A stretch of 64,000 nucleotides of DNA from Poriferisodalis sp965262965 (GCF_965262965.1 NZ_OZ253573.1:4030001-4094000); one strand, 5' to 3'; positions 44,719 to 54,399 are shown, numbered from the stretch's first letter. Numbers and translations are program-made. The notes: a model not told the origin generated them from the letters alone.

Positions 44719-47700
44719 ATGTACAGCAAGTTTCTGTTCGTGGGTTTAGGCGGATCCGGCGGTAAGACGCTGCGATTCCTGAAGCGCGAAATTCTGCGTT
44801 GGATGGCAGCACACGACGCAGATCGCGGGATTCCCAACGGCTGGCAGTTCCTGCACATCGACACACCGGTTAGGCCCGACGGCGACGAGATCGACGATGT
44901 GGCTGAGCCGCTGGCTGCCGATGAATATCTCGGGCTGATCAGCGCGGGCATGGATTTCAGGGCGTTGCAGAACATTCTGGATGGCAACCCGAGACTGTGG
45001 CCCGAAATGCAGACGTGGCGAGTCGAGCCTGCGGGGCTCAATGTCGGCGTGCAGCTTGGAGCGGGCCAAATGAGGGCCGTGGGTCAGACGGTCGCGATGG
45101 CGTACGCCTTGCGCATCCGGCAGAAGCTCGAAGAGCGAGTGCGTCGCATCACCGCGCCTGGAGCACGTGGCGAGATCGGCGAGCTCTACAAAACCGTCAC
45201 GGGGCAACAAGCCGACCCGGACTCAAACATGTACGTCGTTGTCGTGAGTTCGCTCGCGGGTGGAACCGGCGCGGGGCTGCTCAATCTCGTTTGTGACATC
45301 CTGCGCGGTCTTGAGACCCCGGCGGGGGACAACATTTTCGCGCTGCTCTACACGCCCGAGGTTTTCCATTCGCTCGGAGGCGCCGCCGTCGGCGGCGTGT
45401 ACCCAAACAGTCTCGCCGCCATTTGCGAGATGCTCAGTGGCCAGTGGTGGCAGGGCAGCGACATCGGTTCACCGAATATCGCTGCGCCCAAAGAAAGTGA
45501 GGTCTTGCGGCAGGCAGGCTTGCCCAATGCTCAGGTCCGCAGCGGGCCAACGTACCCCTTCCTCGTCGGGCGAGTGGGCCAGGGCGGCGTCGACTATGGC
45601 ACCCCTGACCGCCTCTTTGAGATGACTGGCCGCTCGTTGCTGTCGTGGGTCAGTGACAAGGTCGTTCAGGCACGGTTTGTTGCGTATACGGCGGGCAACT
45701 GGGCGAATTCGGCTTCCTCGCAGCAGCAGGGTGAGATCCTGGTCGACCAGGGCGAGCTTCACGAGAGGGGTTTGCCCTGCTTTTCTGCGCTCGGATTCTC
45801 GCGTCTGTCGGTCGGAACGGAGTATCTCGAGTGCTATGCGCTGCAGCGGATCGTCAAGGACGCGCTCGGGCACCTGTCGAGGTACCACAGCGATTCCGAC
45901 GAAGCGGTCCAGGTCGGGCGCGAACTCGCGACCGAGGACCCCGACGTGATCCTCACTCAGCTTGCAAAGCACCATCTACCGGCGTTCTTGCGGCAGGCCA
46001 GCTTGACCGAACTTGGACCTGACGACAACGAGATCGTTGACGATTTGCGTCCGCCGGAGCACGCGCAGCTCCGAGAAGAATTCGAACGCGAAGCAAGAGA
46101 GAGGTGTGGCCTTGACGAGAGCCATCACCTCGAAGCCGAACGATGGCGATCGACGCTGAGCGAGGCGATTGTTGCGGCTCAGCAGTCGTACGAGCGCAAG
46201 TACCAGACAAGCCTCGCTGCGTCGACGTTGGAGTGGATTCCCAAAGTCAGCCAACAAGTCGTCGGCAGCGTGGAACGATGGGTTGCCTCCCACGGGCTGC
46301 TTGTTGTAGCGGAGTTGTGTCGCCATGCGGCCTCGTACTTGGCGGACGAAGTTCATCAGGACCTGACGGACAACGATGTTGATCGGCAGCGGACGTGGTC
46401 CCGTGACTGGGGGACGGCGATCAACGAGGCGCTCGACGGGATGCGAGGCAAGGTCGCCAATAACGACGCCCGACTCGAAGAGGCCTTGCTCGACGGGATT
46501 CACTGGGCCGCCTTCGCAGGTGAAGCGCTTGTGAGCGAACGTGCTGCGGCATTGGCTAGTGATGTTGCCGAGCGAGTGCTGCGGCCCATCGCTCGTGCAT
46601 TGCGCGAGGCGCATGCGAGCGCAGAGATCGACGCGGCGAACATCGCGACGTGGGTTTCCTGGGACAACGAGCCGCCGCCAGACAGCGTGCGCCCTCCGGT
46701 TGGTGATTTCCCGCTCGTTGACCCTGATGACTATCCCCAGACATTCGCCGACCTGTTGTCACGCGATGTGGGGACGACCGATCGCATCCAGGAGCAGCGC
46801 GAGAGAGCCCGGAGCATCGTTATCTCTGGCAATTTCCGCGAAGGTTCGGCGATGGGCGCTGACGCGGAACTACTCAAGTGTGCTCGGATCGAACGAGACT
46901 GGTGGCCTTCCGCTGCAACAGCAATTGGCGGCTCGCACTCGCCAACCGAGATCCGCATTTCACTGGGAACATCGCGCGGGGAACTGCTGACGAGAACTAG
47001 AGCGTGGTTGCGACGTCCCGGCTCGGCATGGGCTCGATACCTAGGAATGACGATTCGGAGCTTCGTGGGCACCACTGATGCCCACGACCCGCTGGGCCTC
47101 AGTGAGTCGGAGGTTGGCAAGAATCGCAGCAGACTGCTCAATCAGCTCGGCGAAGCTGTGTCGGCCGCGGCACCACTCGTCAACCTCGACGCGAACCTCG
47201 TGGGCCTCGTCCACCCCAACGCTGCTCAGGCTTCGCCGCGACTCCAACTCAGCTCGGTTCCGCTCGAAGCACACGCGGTTGAAACGGATATTCGCGCTCG
47301 ACTGGCCAGATCAGGTCTGAATGACGACGACATCGACGGGTTGCTCTCCAGCGACGCCTCGATTAAGCACATCGACATCACGAGCGCGCTCGCCGCACCA
47401 GTCTCAGTACTTGTTGTTGAGTCTCTGCTGCGGCCCATCGCCGAGCGGTGGTACCAGTGCGACACACCGACCCGGCGCAAGGACTTCTGGACGCGCCGCC
47501 GCGCGCAGCCGCTCGACTCATTTGTACCGGTTCCGCAGGCGCTGTTGCGCTGCATGGTGCGGGGTTGGTTCACGGGTCGCCTGCTCGGTCGGATCACAAG
47601 CGACGGCGACAGTTACATGATCTACAGCACTCGCACGCGGGGACCAGCCGCGTTTCCGTCCAATTTCCTGTCGGTCGCCCGCGCAAGTGGCGAGCAAGAC

Positions 47701-48189
47701 AGTCTCGCCTTGGTCTTGGAATCGCTTGCATTGGCGTACGTCGATGTCTGTCGCACCGGGACATTGGACCCACTCCTGCCCTATGTCGCACTGCGAGAGT
47801 TGGGCACGGCCGTCCCAAATGGCGCGCTGCACAGCTACGAGTCGTTGGCGCCCGCGCTGGCTGACTGGGCCAGCACCGGGCGAAGCGTCTTCGTGCTTGA
47901 CGGCGACATGCCGCTCCTCGAGCACGTTGACTCTCCGTACGACACCGACTCCGAAGTCGGCCGGCTGAGGCGCATCGCAGACATCTGCCGGAGGACATTG
48001 GAGAGTTACGGGTCTAGGCACAGTGAGCATCTCCAGCGCTGCGAAGCATCTCCCCATGCGCTCTCAAGCGCACCGCATTGGGTCGGTTTGTGGGACAGAT
48101 TCATGAGGCCGGCACTCAATGACCTGATCCAGGCCTCCGAATTGCAGGCGGACGGGTTGGAGCATCGCGAGCCGGAGCCGTTGATGTGA
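44719..48189 (+). CDS. Large tubulin/FtsZ-superfamily GTPase (Tubulin_2-like)
   Basis: A 1,156-residue cytoplasmic protein with three nucleotide-binding landmarks of the tubulin/FtsZ superfamily: glycine-rich start VGLGGSGGKTL (residues 8-18), GAGQMRAVGQ (114-123) and the signature loop LAGGTGAGL (179-187). It therefore probably binds GTP and may polymerise. FtsZ is about 400 residues and tubulin about 450; the extra 700 residues here are unassigned, mostly helical, and without membrane segments. GAGGA precedes the ATG. The gene overlaps the next by GTGA. Pairing with a vWA protein recalls the FtsZ-like family described by Makarova and Koonin (2010) and linked to membrane remodelling. Confidence 0.8.
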   Translation: MYSKFLFVGLGGSGGKTLRFLKREILRWMAAHDADRGIPNGWQFLHIDTPVRPDGDEIDDVAEPLAADEYLGLISAGMDFRALQNILDGNPRLWPEMQTWRVEPAGLNVGVQLGAGQMRAVGQTVAMAYALRIRQKLEERVRRITAPGARGEIGELYKTVTGQQADPDSNMYVVVVSSLAGGTGAGLLNLVCDILRGLETPAGDNIFALLYTPEVFHSLGGAAVGGVYPNSLAAICEMLSGQWWQGSDIGSPNIAAPKESEVLRQAGLPNAQVRSGPTYPFLVGRVGQGGVDYGTPDRLFEMTGRSLLSWVSDKVVQARFVAYTAGNWANSASSQQQGEILVDQGELHERGLPCFSALGFSRLSVGTEYLECYALQRIVKDALGHLSRYHSDSDEAVQVGRELATEDPDVILTQLAKHHLPAFLRQASLTELGPDDNEIVDDLRPPEHAQLREEFEREARERCGLDESHHLEAERWRSTLSEAIVAAQQSYERKYQTSLAASTLEWIPKVSQQVVGSVERWVASHGLLVVAELCRHAASYLADEVHQDLTDNDVDRQRTWSRDWGTAINEALDGMRGKVANNDARLEEALLDGIHWAAFAGEALVSERAAALASDVAERVLRPIARALREAHASAEIDAANIATWVSWDNEPPPDSVRPPVGDFPLVDPDDYPQTFADLLSRDVGTTDRIQEQRERARSIVISGNFREGSAMGADAELLKCARIERDWWPSAATAIGGSHSPTEIRISLGTSRGELLTRTRAWLRRPGSAWARYLGMTIRSFVGTTDAHDPLGLSESEVGKNRSRLLNQLGEAVSAAAPLVNLDANLVGLVHPNAAQASPRLQLSSVPLEAHAVETDIRARLARSGLNDDDIDGLLSSDASIKHIDITSALAAPVSVLVVESLLRPIAERWYQCDTPTRRKDFWTRRRAQPLDSFVPVPQALLRCMVRGWFTGRLLGRITSDGDSYMIYSTRTRGPAAFPSNFLSVARASGEQDSLALVLESLALAYVDVCRTGTLDPLLPYVALRELGTAVPNGALHSYESLAPALADWASTGRSVFVLDGDMPLLEHVDSPYDTDSEVGRLRRIADICRRTLESYGSRHSEHLQRCEASPHALSSAPHWVGLWDRFMRPALNDLIQASELQADGLEHREPEPLM

Positions 48190-51100
48190 ATCGCTCGGAC
48201 GTTGTCCTTCCGACTGGAGGGGGCCACCGCAGGGTCGTCGTCGTCATGAGCCACCGTGAGGATCAGGGCATTGCCGGAGCGCTCGCTGCATGGACTGGTC
48301 TCTCTGCCGCGTCACACCTGCGGCCGATCGTGCACGTGGAGTACGCGCGATCGTCGGGCTTGGGGTCTCAGCCACTCGACCTGGGCCGCCGTACGCAAGT
48401 GCTCAACGGCGGTGATTGGTCGAGCGAAGCGCTGATGTACACGTTGCATGGCGCTGGCGAACTGGACCGAATCGACATTGTGAGCGTGGCAACAGGGGTC
48501 CTGTCTATCGAGCAACAAGGAGATCTCGCCGAGGCCGATGCCATGCTGCGAAGCGACTTGCGCCGGATTGCACCCGCGGACACCGGCGTGTTCCTTCAGC
48601 GGGTTTGGGTGCCCGACTACGGCGATGAACGACTCTCGCCGCCGGCCGCCTTCATCAACGCCGAAACGGACGGTGCCTTCGTAGTTCTGCCCACGGATCG
48701 CCAATTCGAACGCTCAATGGCGATGCCGGTGTCGAGCTCCGAATCGGGTGACGCGCACGCGTGGCACGTCGCGGTTGAGATTGCCTCGCTCGCGGGCTTG
48801 TGGTCGACGATGGTCGGCTCGCCCTTGGAGTTCGTCGAGTATGCACCCGGTGGCTTGGGCAAGCCGTTGGTCCGCCTAGTGAGGTCGACTTGCCGCGCAG
48901 CACGCATTCGGGCTCCTTCGCCGGAACATACGTTGGAGAGCGACGGAGTGCTGCCACTTCCTCCGGGGTTGTTGCCCGCTCCCGATCCGTCGCACATCGT
49001 CCGTGCTGCGCCGCCGCTGATTTACCCCGACGAATTCCGGGTACCCGACGAAGACGATCCCGATGACGATGCAGCGCACGACACTCTCGGCGCGATTGGA
49101 GATGGTGCAACGGCGCGTCGACTGGCCATCGAAACCGTCGGCGGCGCACTGAACCGCTACGACGACATCGGTGCTGCGGCGCAGCAACTCAACGAATTCG
49201 CTCTCGACACGGCGCGAATTGCGCCATGGACTGCTCCGATAGTTGGCGAAGACGGCTTGGGTGCCGACTCAGATGACGCGCTCGATGACGCCTATTGGCT
49301 TCTGGAGGAAATGCGCCCGCCTGTTTCTCTCGAGGGTGTGCCGACGAGCGGCTGGGACAAGATGTTGCGGCGGGTGCTGGGGGTGGTCGATGCCTCGATG
49401 CTTGACGACGGCGTCAGGGCTGCAGTGGGCAGCGAACGTTACGTCGTGCTCGATCCAGCTGCGCTTGCCCCAGCCGACGGTGACTTGCTCGACGTGCTCG
49501 CTGCGCTCGACCCATCCGCACATGCGGTCTCTTCGCTCCACGACGACCCTGATTCGGGGGCATTCGATAAAGGTGTTCCCGCTAGGCCGATGACTACCGA
49601 TGCCGATTCGGCGGCGCGTGACGACGCGGACGATGTATCGGCGACCGGTGATTCGGTGAATGAACACGTCGAAGCCACCGACAACGACGGAATGCCCGCC
49701 CGAAGGTCGGGAAGCGGAGGCAGGGGAATGAAGCGCCGTTGGCGTCAACGCCGCACGGCGCAGCAGGCTGACTTGGTGGCCGACTCGACACTGCTCACTG
49801 GCGTCACCGGTCGATTCGATATCGAGATTGAACGTTGCGATGACCGGATCGACAGTTTGTTCGAGGAGCTTCGGGATCACTTGCGCCGGGAGAGCCGCCC
49901 GGAGCCAGGCGTCACCGCATTTGTGGCGCTTGCGTCTCTGACAGCCGTGCTCATCGGCGCTGGCGCGCTTTTGACGCTGACTGGATTGCGAGAGGTGTTC
50001 ACACCCGACCACCTGTCGGACTCAGTGCGCGTGGCCACATTCGGGCTGTTGTCGATTCTGGTGACAGTGCCGCCAGTGCTGCGGTTGACACCGAGCCGCA
50101 GCCTCTCGGCCCAGGTGCGTCTCACTCTCCTGGCCGCGGTGTATACGGCTGTTGCGGCGACTTTGCTTGTTCTGGCGAAACCCGTGTCGCAGAGTTTCCT
50201 TGACGAGCCAGGTCACTGGTTTCCGGCCATGGCCGTGATCGCAGGCGTTGTGGCGCTGACGCTGTTGGGCCGACTGCGCGAGTTTTCTGGCGATCAATCT
50301 CTGATGGGCCCGCTCGCACCGCTCGTGTCCAATTCCGCCGTCAGCGTTGCGACGCTGTCGTACATGTTCGTCATGGCGGTCGCGGCACTGAACTATGAGG
50401 CCACTGCCCCGCAGATCTTCGAGGACCGCAATTGGCGCTTACTGACTGTCCTGCTGGCGACCGCGGTGGCCGTGGCAGCAGTGACTGGTGGTCTGGTCCG
50501 CCTCATCCGTCGTCGCGACCGTCGGCAAGTGCGCGCTTGGAAAAGCGGCCTTGATGCTCTCGTCGACCAGCTGGAATTGACCACAGCCCGCAAGTCGTTG
50601 CTGGCAACGCTGAAAGTGCATTGGCTGGCTTCCGCATCTGTAGTGACACGGCTGATTCACCGGCCGTTTGGCGTCGAGATTCGCCACATGGATGTCCAAG
50701 ATCCTGACTCGCCGGTGCGCAAACTGCTGATCCTCGATCTGGATCTCACTGACGACACGCGTGACGACTATCTCGCCGAATTGCTGCCGCTCGTCGCTCC
50801 GAGGGGATGGATGGGAGAGCAATATCGTCGAATGGCCAAGCGATTCACCGAGGCCGAACGAGCGCGATACGGCATTAGCGCTGAGAGAGACACGCCGCCG
50901 CCCGAGCATTGCACCTATCCGATTGCTCTCGAGGCAGCGCGAAGTGGCGAAGGTATCGGACCGCGATGGAAGTTCGCCCGCAGTGTCTACGACGGCGCAT
51001 ACGACGGGCTGTTGCGCCACGCTGCCGATGATGCTCTGGCTCAGGCGATGCGGGCCACCTTTGTGAACGAGCGTGTCGCAGTCAAGCTTGACCATGAATC

Positions 51101-51449
51101 CGGTGAGGAAGCGATGCTGCCCGCACTGCTGGGCGAACTCTTGCCGTCCGGGGAGACGCGGCTGCCGACAGGTTCGCTGCCGCCGCGTCCCGAAGCGCCG
51201 CCCGAGTACACGCCCTACGTGTGGTGGCCCGCTGAGGTATCAACGCCGGCAGCAAATGTGCCCCCCGATCAGACGTGCGGATACTTACGTGACCGCGGCA
51301 CGTTGCTGTTCCACGCCATTCGGGTTGATATCTCTGAGCCCGTCGAAGTCGACCGGCTGCTGCCAATTCCCGGACCGCCACGCAATGCGGAGCGCCTCGA
51401 GACCGATGTCGCCGACCACGTCTCGTCGGTCGCCGAGCCGCTCATGTGA
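48186..51449 (+). CDS. Large six-helix membrane protein of the vWA/tubulin-like unit
   Basis: A 1,087-residue protein with a GTG start overlapping the tubulin-like stop. A soluble N-terminal part of about 570 residues begins RRVVVVMSHREDQGIAGAL. Six membrane helices lie at about residues 575-600, 613-633, 643-664, 677-697, 715-736 and 751-774. A C-terminal soluble part of about 300 residues follows. Both large parts probably face the cytoplasm, given the even helix number and basic flanks. I recognise no family. It is a good candidate for the membrane receptor of the tubulin-like protein. Confidence 0.75.
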   Translation: MNRSDVVLPTGGGHRRVVVVMSHREDQGIAGALAAWTGLSAASHLRPIVHVEYARSSGLGSQPLDLGRRTQVLNGGDWSSEALMYTLHGAGELDRIDIVSVATGVLSIEQQGDLAEADAMLRSDLRRIAPADTGVFLQRVWVPDYGDERLSPPAAFINAETDGAFVVLPTDRQFERSMAMPVSSSESGDAHAWHVAVEIASLAGLWSTMVGSPLEFVEYAPGGLGKPLVRLVRSTCRAARIRAPSPEHTLESDGVLPLPPGLLPAPDPSHIVRAAPPLIYPDEFRVPDEDDPDDDAAHDTLGAIGDGATARRLAIETVGGALNRYDDIGAAAQQLNEFALDTARIAPWTAPIVGEDGLGADSDDALDDAYWLLEEMRPPVSLEGVPTSGWDKMLRRVLGVVDASMLDDGVRAAVGSERYVVLDPAALAPADGDLLDVLAALDPSAHAVSSLHDDPDSGAFDKGVPARPMTTDADSAARDDADDVSATGDSVNEHVEATDNDGMPARRSGSGGRGMKRRWRQRRTAQQADLVADSTLLTGVTGRFDIEIERCDDRIDSLFEELRDHLRRESRPEPGVTAFVALASLTAVLIGAGALLTLTGLREVFTPDHLSDSVRVATFGLLSILVTVPPVLRLTPSRSLSAQVRLTLLAAVYTAVAATLLVLAKPVSQSFLDEPGHWFPAMAVIAGVVALTLLGRLREFSGDQSLMGPLAPLVSNSAVSVATLSYMFVMAVAALNYEATAPQIFEDRNWRLLTVLLATAVAVAAVTGGLVRLIRRRDRRQVRAWKSGLDALVDQLELTTARKSLLATLKVHWLASASVVTRLIHRPFGVEIRHMDVQDPDSPVRKLLILDLDLTDDTRDDYLAELLPLVAPRGWMGEQYRRMAKRFTEAERARYGISAERDTPPPEHCTYPIALEAARSGEGIGPRWKFARSVYDGAYDGLLRHAADDALAQAMRATFVNERVAVKLDHESGEEAMLPALLGELLPSGETRLPTGSLPPRPEAPPEYTPYVWWPAEVSTPAANVPPDQTCGYLRDRGTLLFHAIRVDISEPVEVDRLLPIPGPPRNAERLETDVADHVSSVAEPLM

Positions 51450-51485
51450 CTCATTCGGTGTCGGCCGAATTCCGGGCGCGCAGTC

Positions 51486-52634
51486 GTGTGCGTGGCGGGT
51501 GCCAGCCCGGGAGCTACGTTGCCTGAGCCTGCCCACGGCAACTCGCGCAACCCACTGCGTAGGAGGCCGGCTGCACGCCGGCCACCGACGCGGGCCCCCG
51601 CGCAGGATGCACCCTCGCCAGACCGGCCGCCACCAAGACCCCAGTCCGCCGAGAGCGCTGGTGACCGGCCTCTCACGTCTGTGGCGAGGCCGAGTCGCAA
51701 GCTTCTCCCTTTCCCGATCCGCCGTTGGGCAGTGGTGGCCGCCGCGCTGGTGTTCATCGGTGTCGCGGCCGTGGTCGTAGCGAGCATGCGTCCCAGTGAG
51801 CTGCCAAGTGACCGGTCGGGGATTGTCACGAATACTCCGATCCCCAGCGACGCGGCCATCGCCACGTCGCCAGCCGCGGGCACCGAGCCGGTTGCCCCCC
51901 ACGACCGGGAGACCGCCGGCGCCGGGTCAGCCGAGACCACCGACGTTGATGAAATCGGAGTTACTGCGCCCGAGTCGCTGGCACCACAGTCCGTTCCTGC
52001 CCCTAGCGACGGCACCCCTGACTGGGAGCAGCTCGCCCGTTCGGTTGTGCAGCTTTGGGCACCAGGCTGCGAGCAGGTCGGCTCGGGCACGATCATTGGC
52101 GACGGCAGCCTTGTGCTCACCAATTCCCACGTGCTCCATGCAGGCGGGGAACGCGGCGGGCAACTCTGTGAAGTGAATGTCGGCATCACCCGCAGTTTCT
52201 CCGAACCACCAGCTGGCTGGCGTCGTGCAGAAGTCGTTGACGACGACCCGGTCCGCGATCTTGCGCTCGTGCGCCTCGCTAGCGCCGCTGGCGACGCGCA
52301 CCTGCCTCTGGAAGTCGTCCTCGGCGAACTCTCACTCGGGGACGAACTCACAATTCTGGGCTACCCAGGATTCGGCCAAAGCCAGGACACGCTCACCTTC
52401 ACCAGTGGCAGGTTTTCCGGTACGACCACATTTGCCGACGGACTCGATTTTTACAAGACCGACGCCCTGCTGGATTCAGGTGTCAGCGGGGGAGCGGTCT
52501 TCGACGACAGAGGCCAACTCATCGGCGTCGCAACCGGCGGCATAGAAGGCGAAGGCGGCCACCTCGGCCTCGTGATCCCCGGCAGCGAGGTCCTGCGATT
52601 CCTCAGTCGAAGCGACTTCGGGCAGATGAGCTGA
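51486..52634 (+). CDS. Membrane-anchored trypsin-like serine protease
   Basis: A 382-residue protein: a Pro/Arg-rich cytoplasmic start (residues 1-78), one membrane helix at 80-101 (WAVVAAALVFIGVAAVVVAS), an acidic linker, and a chymotrypsin-fold protease domain from about 180. The triad is visible as His215 (LTNSHVLHAG), Asp258 (RDLALVRL) and Ser334 (DSGVSGGAVFD). The catalytic domain should face outside, next to the vWA domain. It starts 36 bp after the membrane-protein stop and ends the unit. The start may be further inside, since the first residues are unremarkable. Confidence 0.8.
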   Translation: MCVAGASPGATLPEPAHGNSRNPLRRRPAARRPPTRAPAQDAPSPDRPPPRPQSAESAGDRPLTSVARPSRKLLPFPIRRWAVVAAALVFIGVAAVVVASMRPSELPSDRSGIVTNTPIPSDAAIATSPAAGTEPVAPHDRETAGAGSAETTDVDEIGVTAPESLAPQSVPAPSDGTPDWEQLARSVVQLWAPGCEQVGSGTIIGDGSLVLTNSHVLHAGGERGGQLCEVNVGITRSFSEPPAGWRRAEVVDDDPVRDLALVRLASAAGDAHLPLEVVLGELSLGDELTILGYPGFGQSQDTLTFTSGRFSGTTTFADGLDFYKTDALLDSGVSGGAVFDDRGQLIGVATGGIEGEGGHLGLVIPGSEVLRFLSRSDFGQMS

Positions 52635-53102
52635 TGGACGCAGCGGCTTACGGACGATAGTCGCACACCTCACCGCGGACCGGTGACGTACACGCGGCAA
52701 AAGTTCACTTGCAACCACCGGTGGAGTTCGCCGGTCGCCGGCAGAGTCGATGATGAGCAATCGGCCGCTGTAGATGCGTTCGGGCTCCATTGGCAGGTTG
52801 ACGCGCTTGAGCTTTGCGCCATCGTTCAGCCAATCCGGCCTCAGTCCGCGATGACGTCGGCTCAATGCCTCCGCGGCACGCCGAAGCTCGGGCGTCATGC
52901 CTTCGGAGACGACATCGACGTCGTTGGTGATCCGTGAGTCGGATTTGGTGGCAATGACTGCGCCGCCGCAGACGTACAGGTGCAGCGGGGCGCTGACCCC
53001 GGCATCTATCAGTAACTCGTCGAGCTCCTCGAAGTACTGCAGCATCTCGCGGGCGGAAAACGGGACTTGCCCCGAAGCTGGCTGGATCTCAGCGGAAGCC
53101 AT
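52476..53102 (-). pseudogene. Truncated DUF6036-type nucleotidyltransferase
   Basis: From ATG 53102 the frame encodes MASAEIQPASG and then a nucleotidyltransferase core with CGGAVIATKSDSRITNDVDV (Gly-Gly and Asp-x-Asp metal site) and GAKLKRVNLPMEPERIYSGR. Recognisable similarity stops at about 52740, after LLIIDSAG. The frame then runs on to 52476 as unrelated sequence overlapping the protease gene 3' end. The C-terminal half of the family is missing. Such proteins resemble AbiEii-type toxins. Probably a remnant. Confidence 0.5.
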
Positions 53103-53423
53103 GCACGCGGTAGTCGTCCAGGTCGGATGGCACGAACCAGACGTTGTGATGCGAGCACGCAGGCGGTGCCACCACCGATGCCGCTGCGGCGCCACATTGG
53201 ACATCTGTGCTCGCCGGTCATCGTCGGACACTGCCCAGTCCTTGACGAATTGGCGAATTGCGACGACTCGCCCTCGGCCGTCGTCGTCAGCGATGAGGCC
53301 GGGCAGGTCACAGGCGCGCAATAGCTGCGAGGGAGCCCTCACCGCTTGTGCATCGCCGGTTCTCGTCACAGGCGAAGCGTAACCGGCGAGGTTTCGTTGG
53401 CCGGCGACGTCGACGTTGCACAA
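53103..53423 (-). pseudogene. Frameshifted partner gene upstream of the nucleotidyltransferase remnant
   Basis: One frame reads VVAIRQFVKDWAVSDDDRRA and WWHRLRA. The sequence then becomes protein-like in a different frame as HHNVWFVPSDLDDYRVHGFR followed by a stop that overlaps the ATG at 53102. The switch lies near 53150 and is consistent with a one-base indel. The joined product would be a small protein translationally coupled to the nucleotidyltransferase. Function unknown. Confidence 0.4.
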
Positions 53424-53468
53424 ACTGCGACATCCCCAGTTTCGACGCCCACCGCGTAGCCGCTCGCG

Positions 53469-53491
53469 CTAGATGATTAGTTCCAAGGGGT
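53469..53491 (+). repeat. IS982 left terminal inverted repeat
   Basis: Twenty-three bases beginning CTAGATGATTAGTTCC are perfectly repeated in inverse orientation at 54479-54501. The outer CTAG is itself a palindrome, so the true end could be up to four bases further in. The transposase stop codon begins in the last base. Confidence 0.9.
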
Positions 53492-54399
53492 TAGTGGTCG
53501 TAAGCGGTGAGTGAGCGTGCTGGTCGGGTGTGTCGGTGGGTCTCGTTGTGCCAGATGGCGGCGGTGAGGGCGAGGAGCCGTGTCGCGATGCGCACGGCGA
53601 CGCCGGAGCGGGTGCGGCCTTTGTGGCGTTCGAGGCTGAGCTGGCCTTTGAGGGTGTGGTTGATCGATTCGATGATCTGGCGGAAGGGCCGCAGGAATCT
53701 TGCGCCGGGCCGCGGGGCCTCGGATCGGGTGGCGGGGCGGAGCAGGGTGATGCCAGATGTGTTGAGCTGGGCTTCGAACGCCGCGCGTCTGTAGCGGTTG
53801 TCGGCGATGAGGGTCTGGCCCGGCCTGGCGATCCCGGCCGCGTCGATCATGGCTGCGCAGACTTCGCGTTCGTCGGCTTTCGCGCCGGCGAGCGCGAACG
53901 CGACCGGCAGTCCCGAGGGCGTGGCGACAAGGTGCAGCCGCAAGCCCCAGAAGTACCGCGAATGCGACGCGCACCAGCCGTATTGGGCCCATCCCGCGAG
54001 GCCGGAGCGCTTTTGGGTCTCGCGGCTGGTGCCGCACTCGATCGGCGCGGGGTCCACCAGCCACACGTCGTCGTGCCACGACTCGCACTCGCGTGCGAGA
54101 CGCTCCCTCACCCGAGCGATCATCTCGCCGCTGCGCCGCAGCCGCTTGTTGTAGCCGTCGCGGTTCGCCAGATACGGGAACCACGACCGCAGATGCGCTC
54201 TCGCGAACCGCACGAACAGCGACTCGTTGTCGTACCCCAACAACGCCGAGACCACCGCCAAGGTGACCAGCTCCGCGTCGGCAGGCTTCGAAGCGAATCC
54301 CACCGCAGGCCGCCGCGGCACCCAATGGGGATTCTCGGCCAACAGATCATCGATCCGCACATACAGTGCGGTCACGAGGGTGTCCAAGGCCGGGTTCAT
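53491..54399 (-). CDS. IS982-family transposase
   Basis: A 302-residue DDE transposase. The acidic triad is visible at Asp116 (WLVDPAPIECG), Asp200 (TLIADNRYR) and Glu244 (RQIIESINHTLKG), with the RRPAVGF and YFWGLRLHLVATPSG blocks typical of actinobacterial IS982 proteins. ATG 54399 is chosen because GGAGGA lies about 8 bases upstream; a TTG at 54414 would add five residues. The frame is intact end to end. Confidence 0.9.
   Translation of the reverse strand: MNPALDTLVTALYVRIDDLLAENPHWVPRRPAVGFASKPADAELVTLAVVSALLGYDNESLFVRFARAHLRSWFPYLANRDGYNKRLRRSGEMIARVRERLARECESWHDDVWLVDPAPIECGTSRETQKRSGLAGWAQYGWCASHSRYFWGLRLHLVATPSGLPVAFALAGAKADEREVCAAMIDAAGIARPGQTLIADNRYRRAAFEAQLNTSGITLLRPATRSEAPRPGARFLRPFRQIIESINHTLKGQLSLERHKGRTRSGVAVRIATRLLALTAAIWHNETHRHTRPARSLTAYDH

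Noticed and set aside
44481..44866. Minus-strand hydrophobic peptide opposite the vWA/tubulin-like gap
   Set aside because: The hydrophobic stretch is the complement of the short spacer and overlaps two strong plus-strand genes; no start signal.
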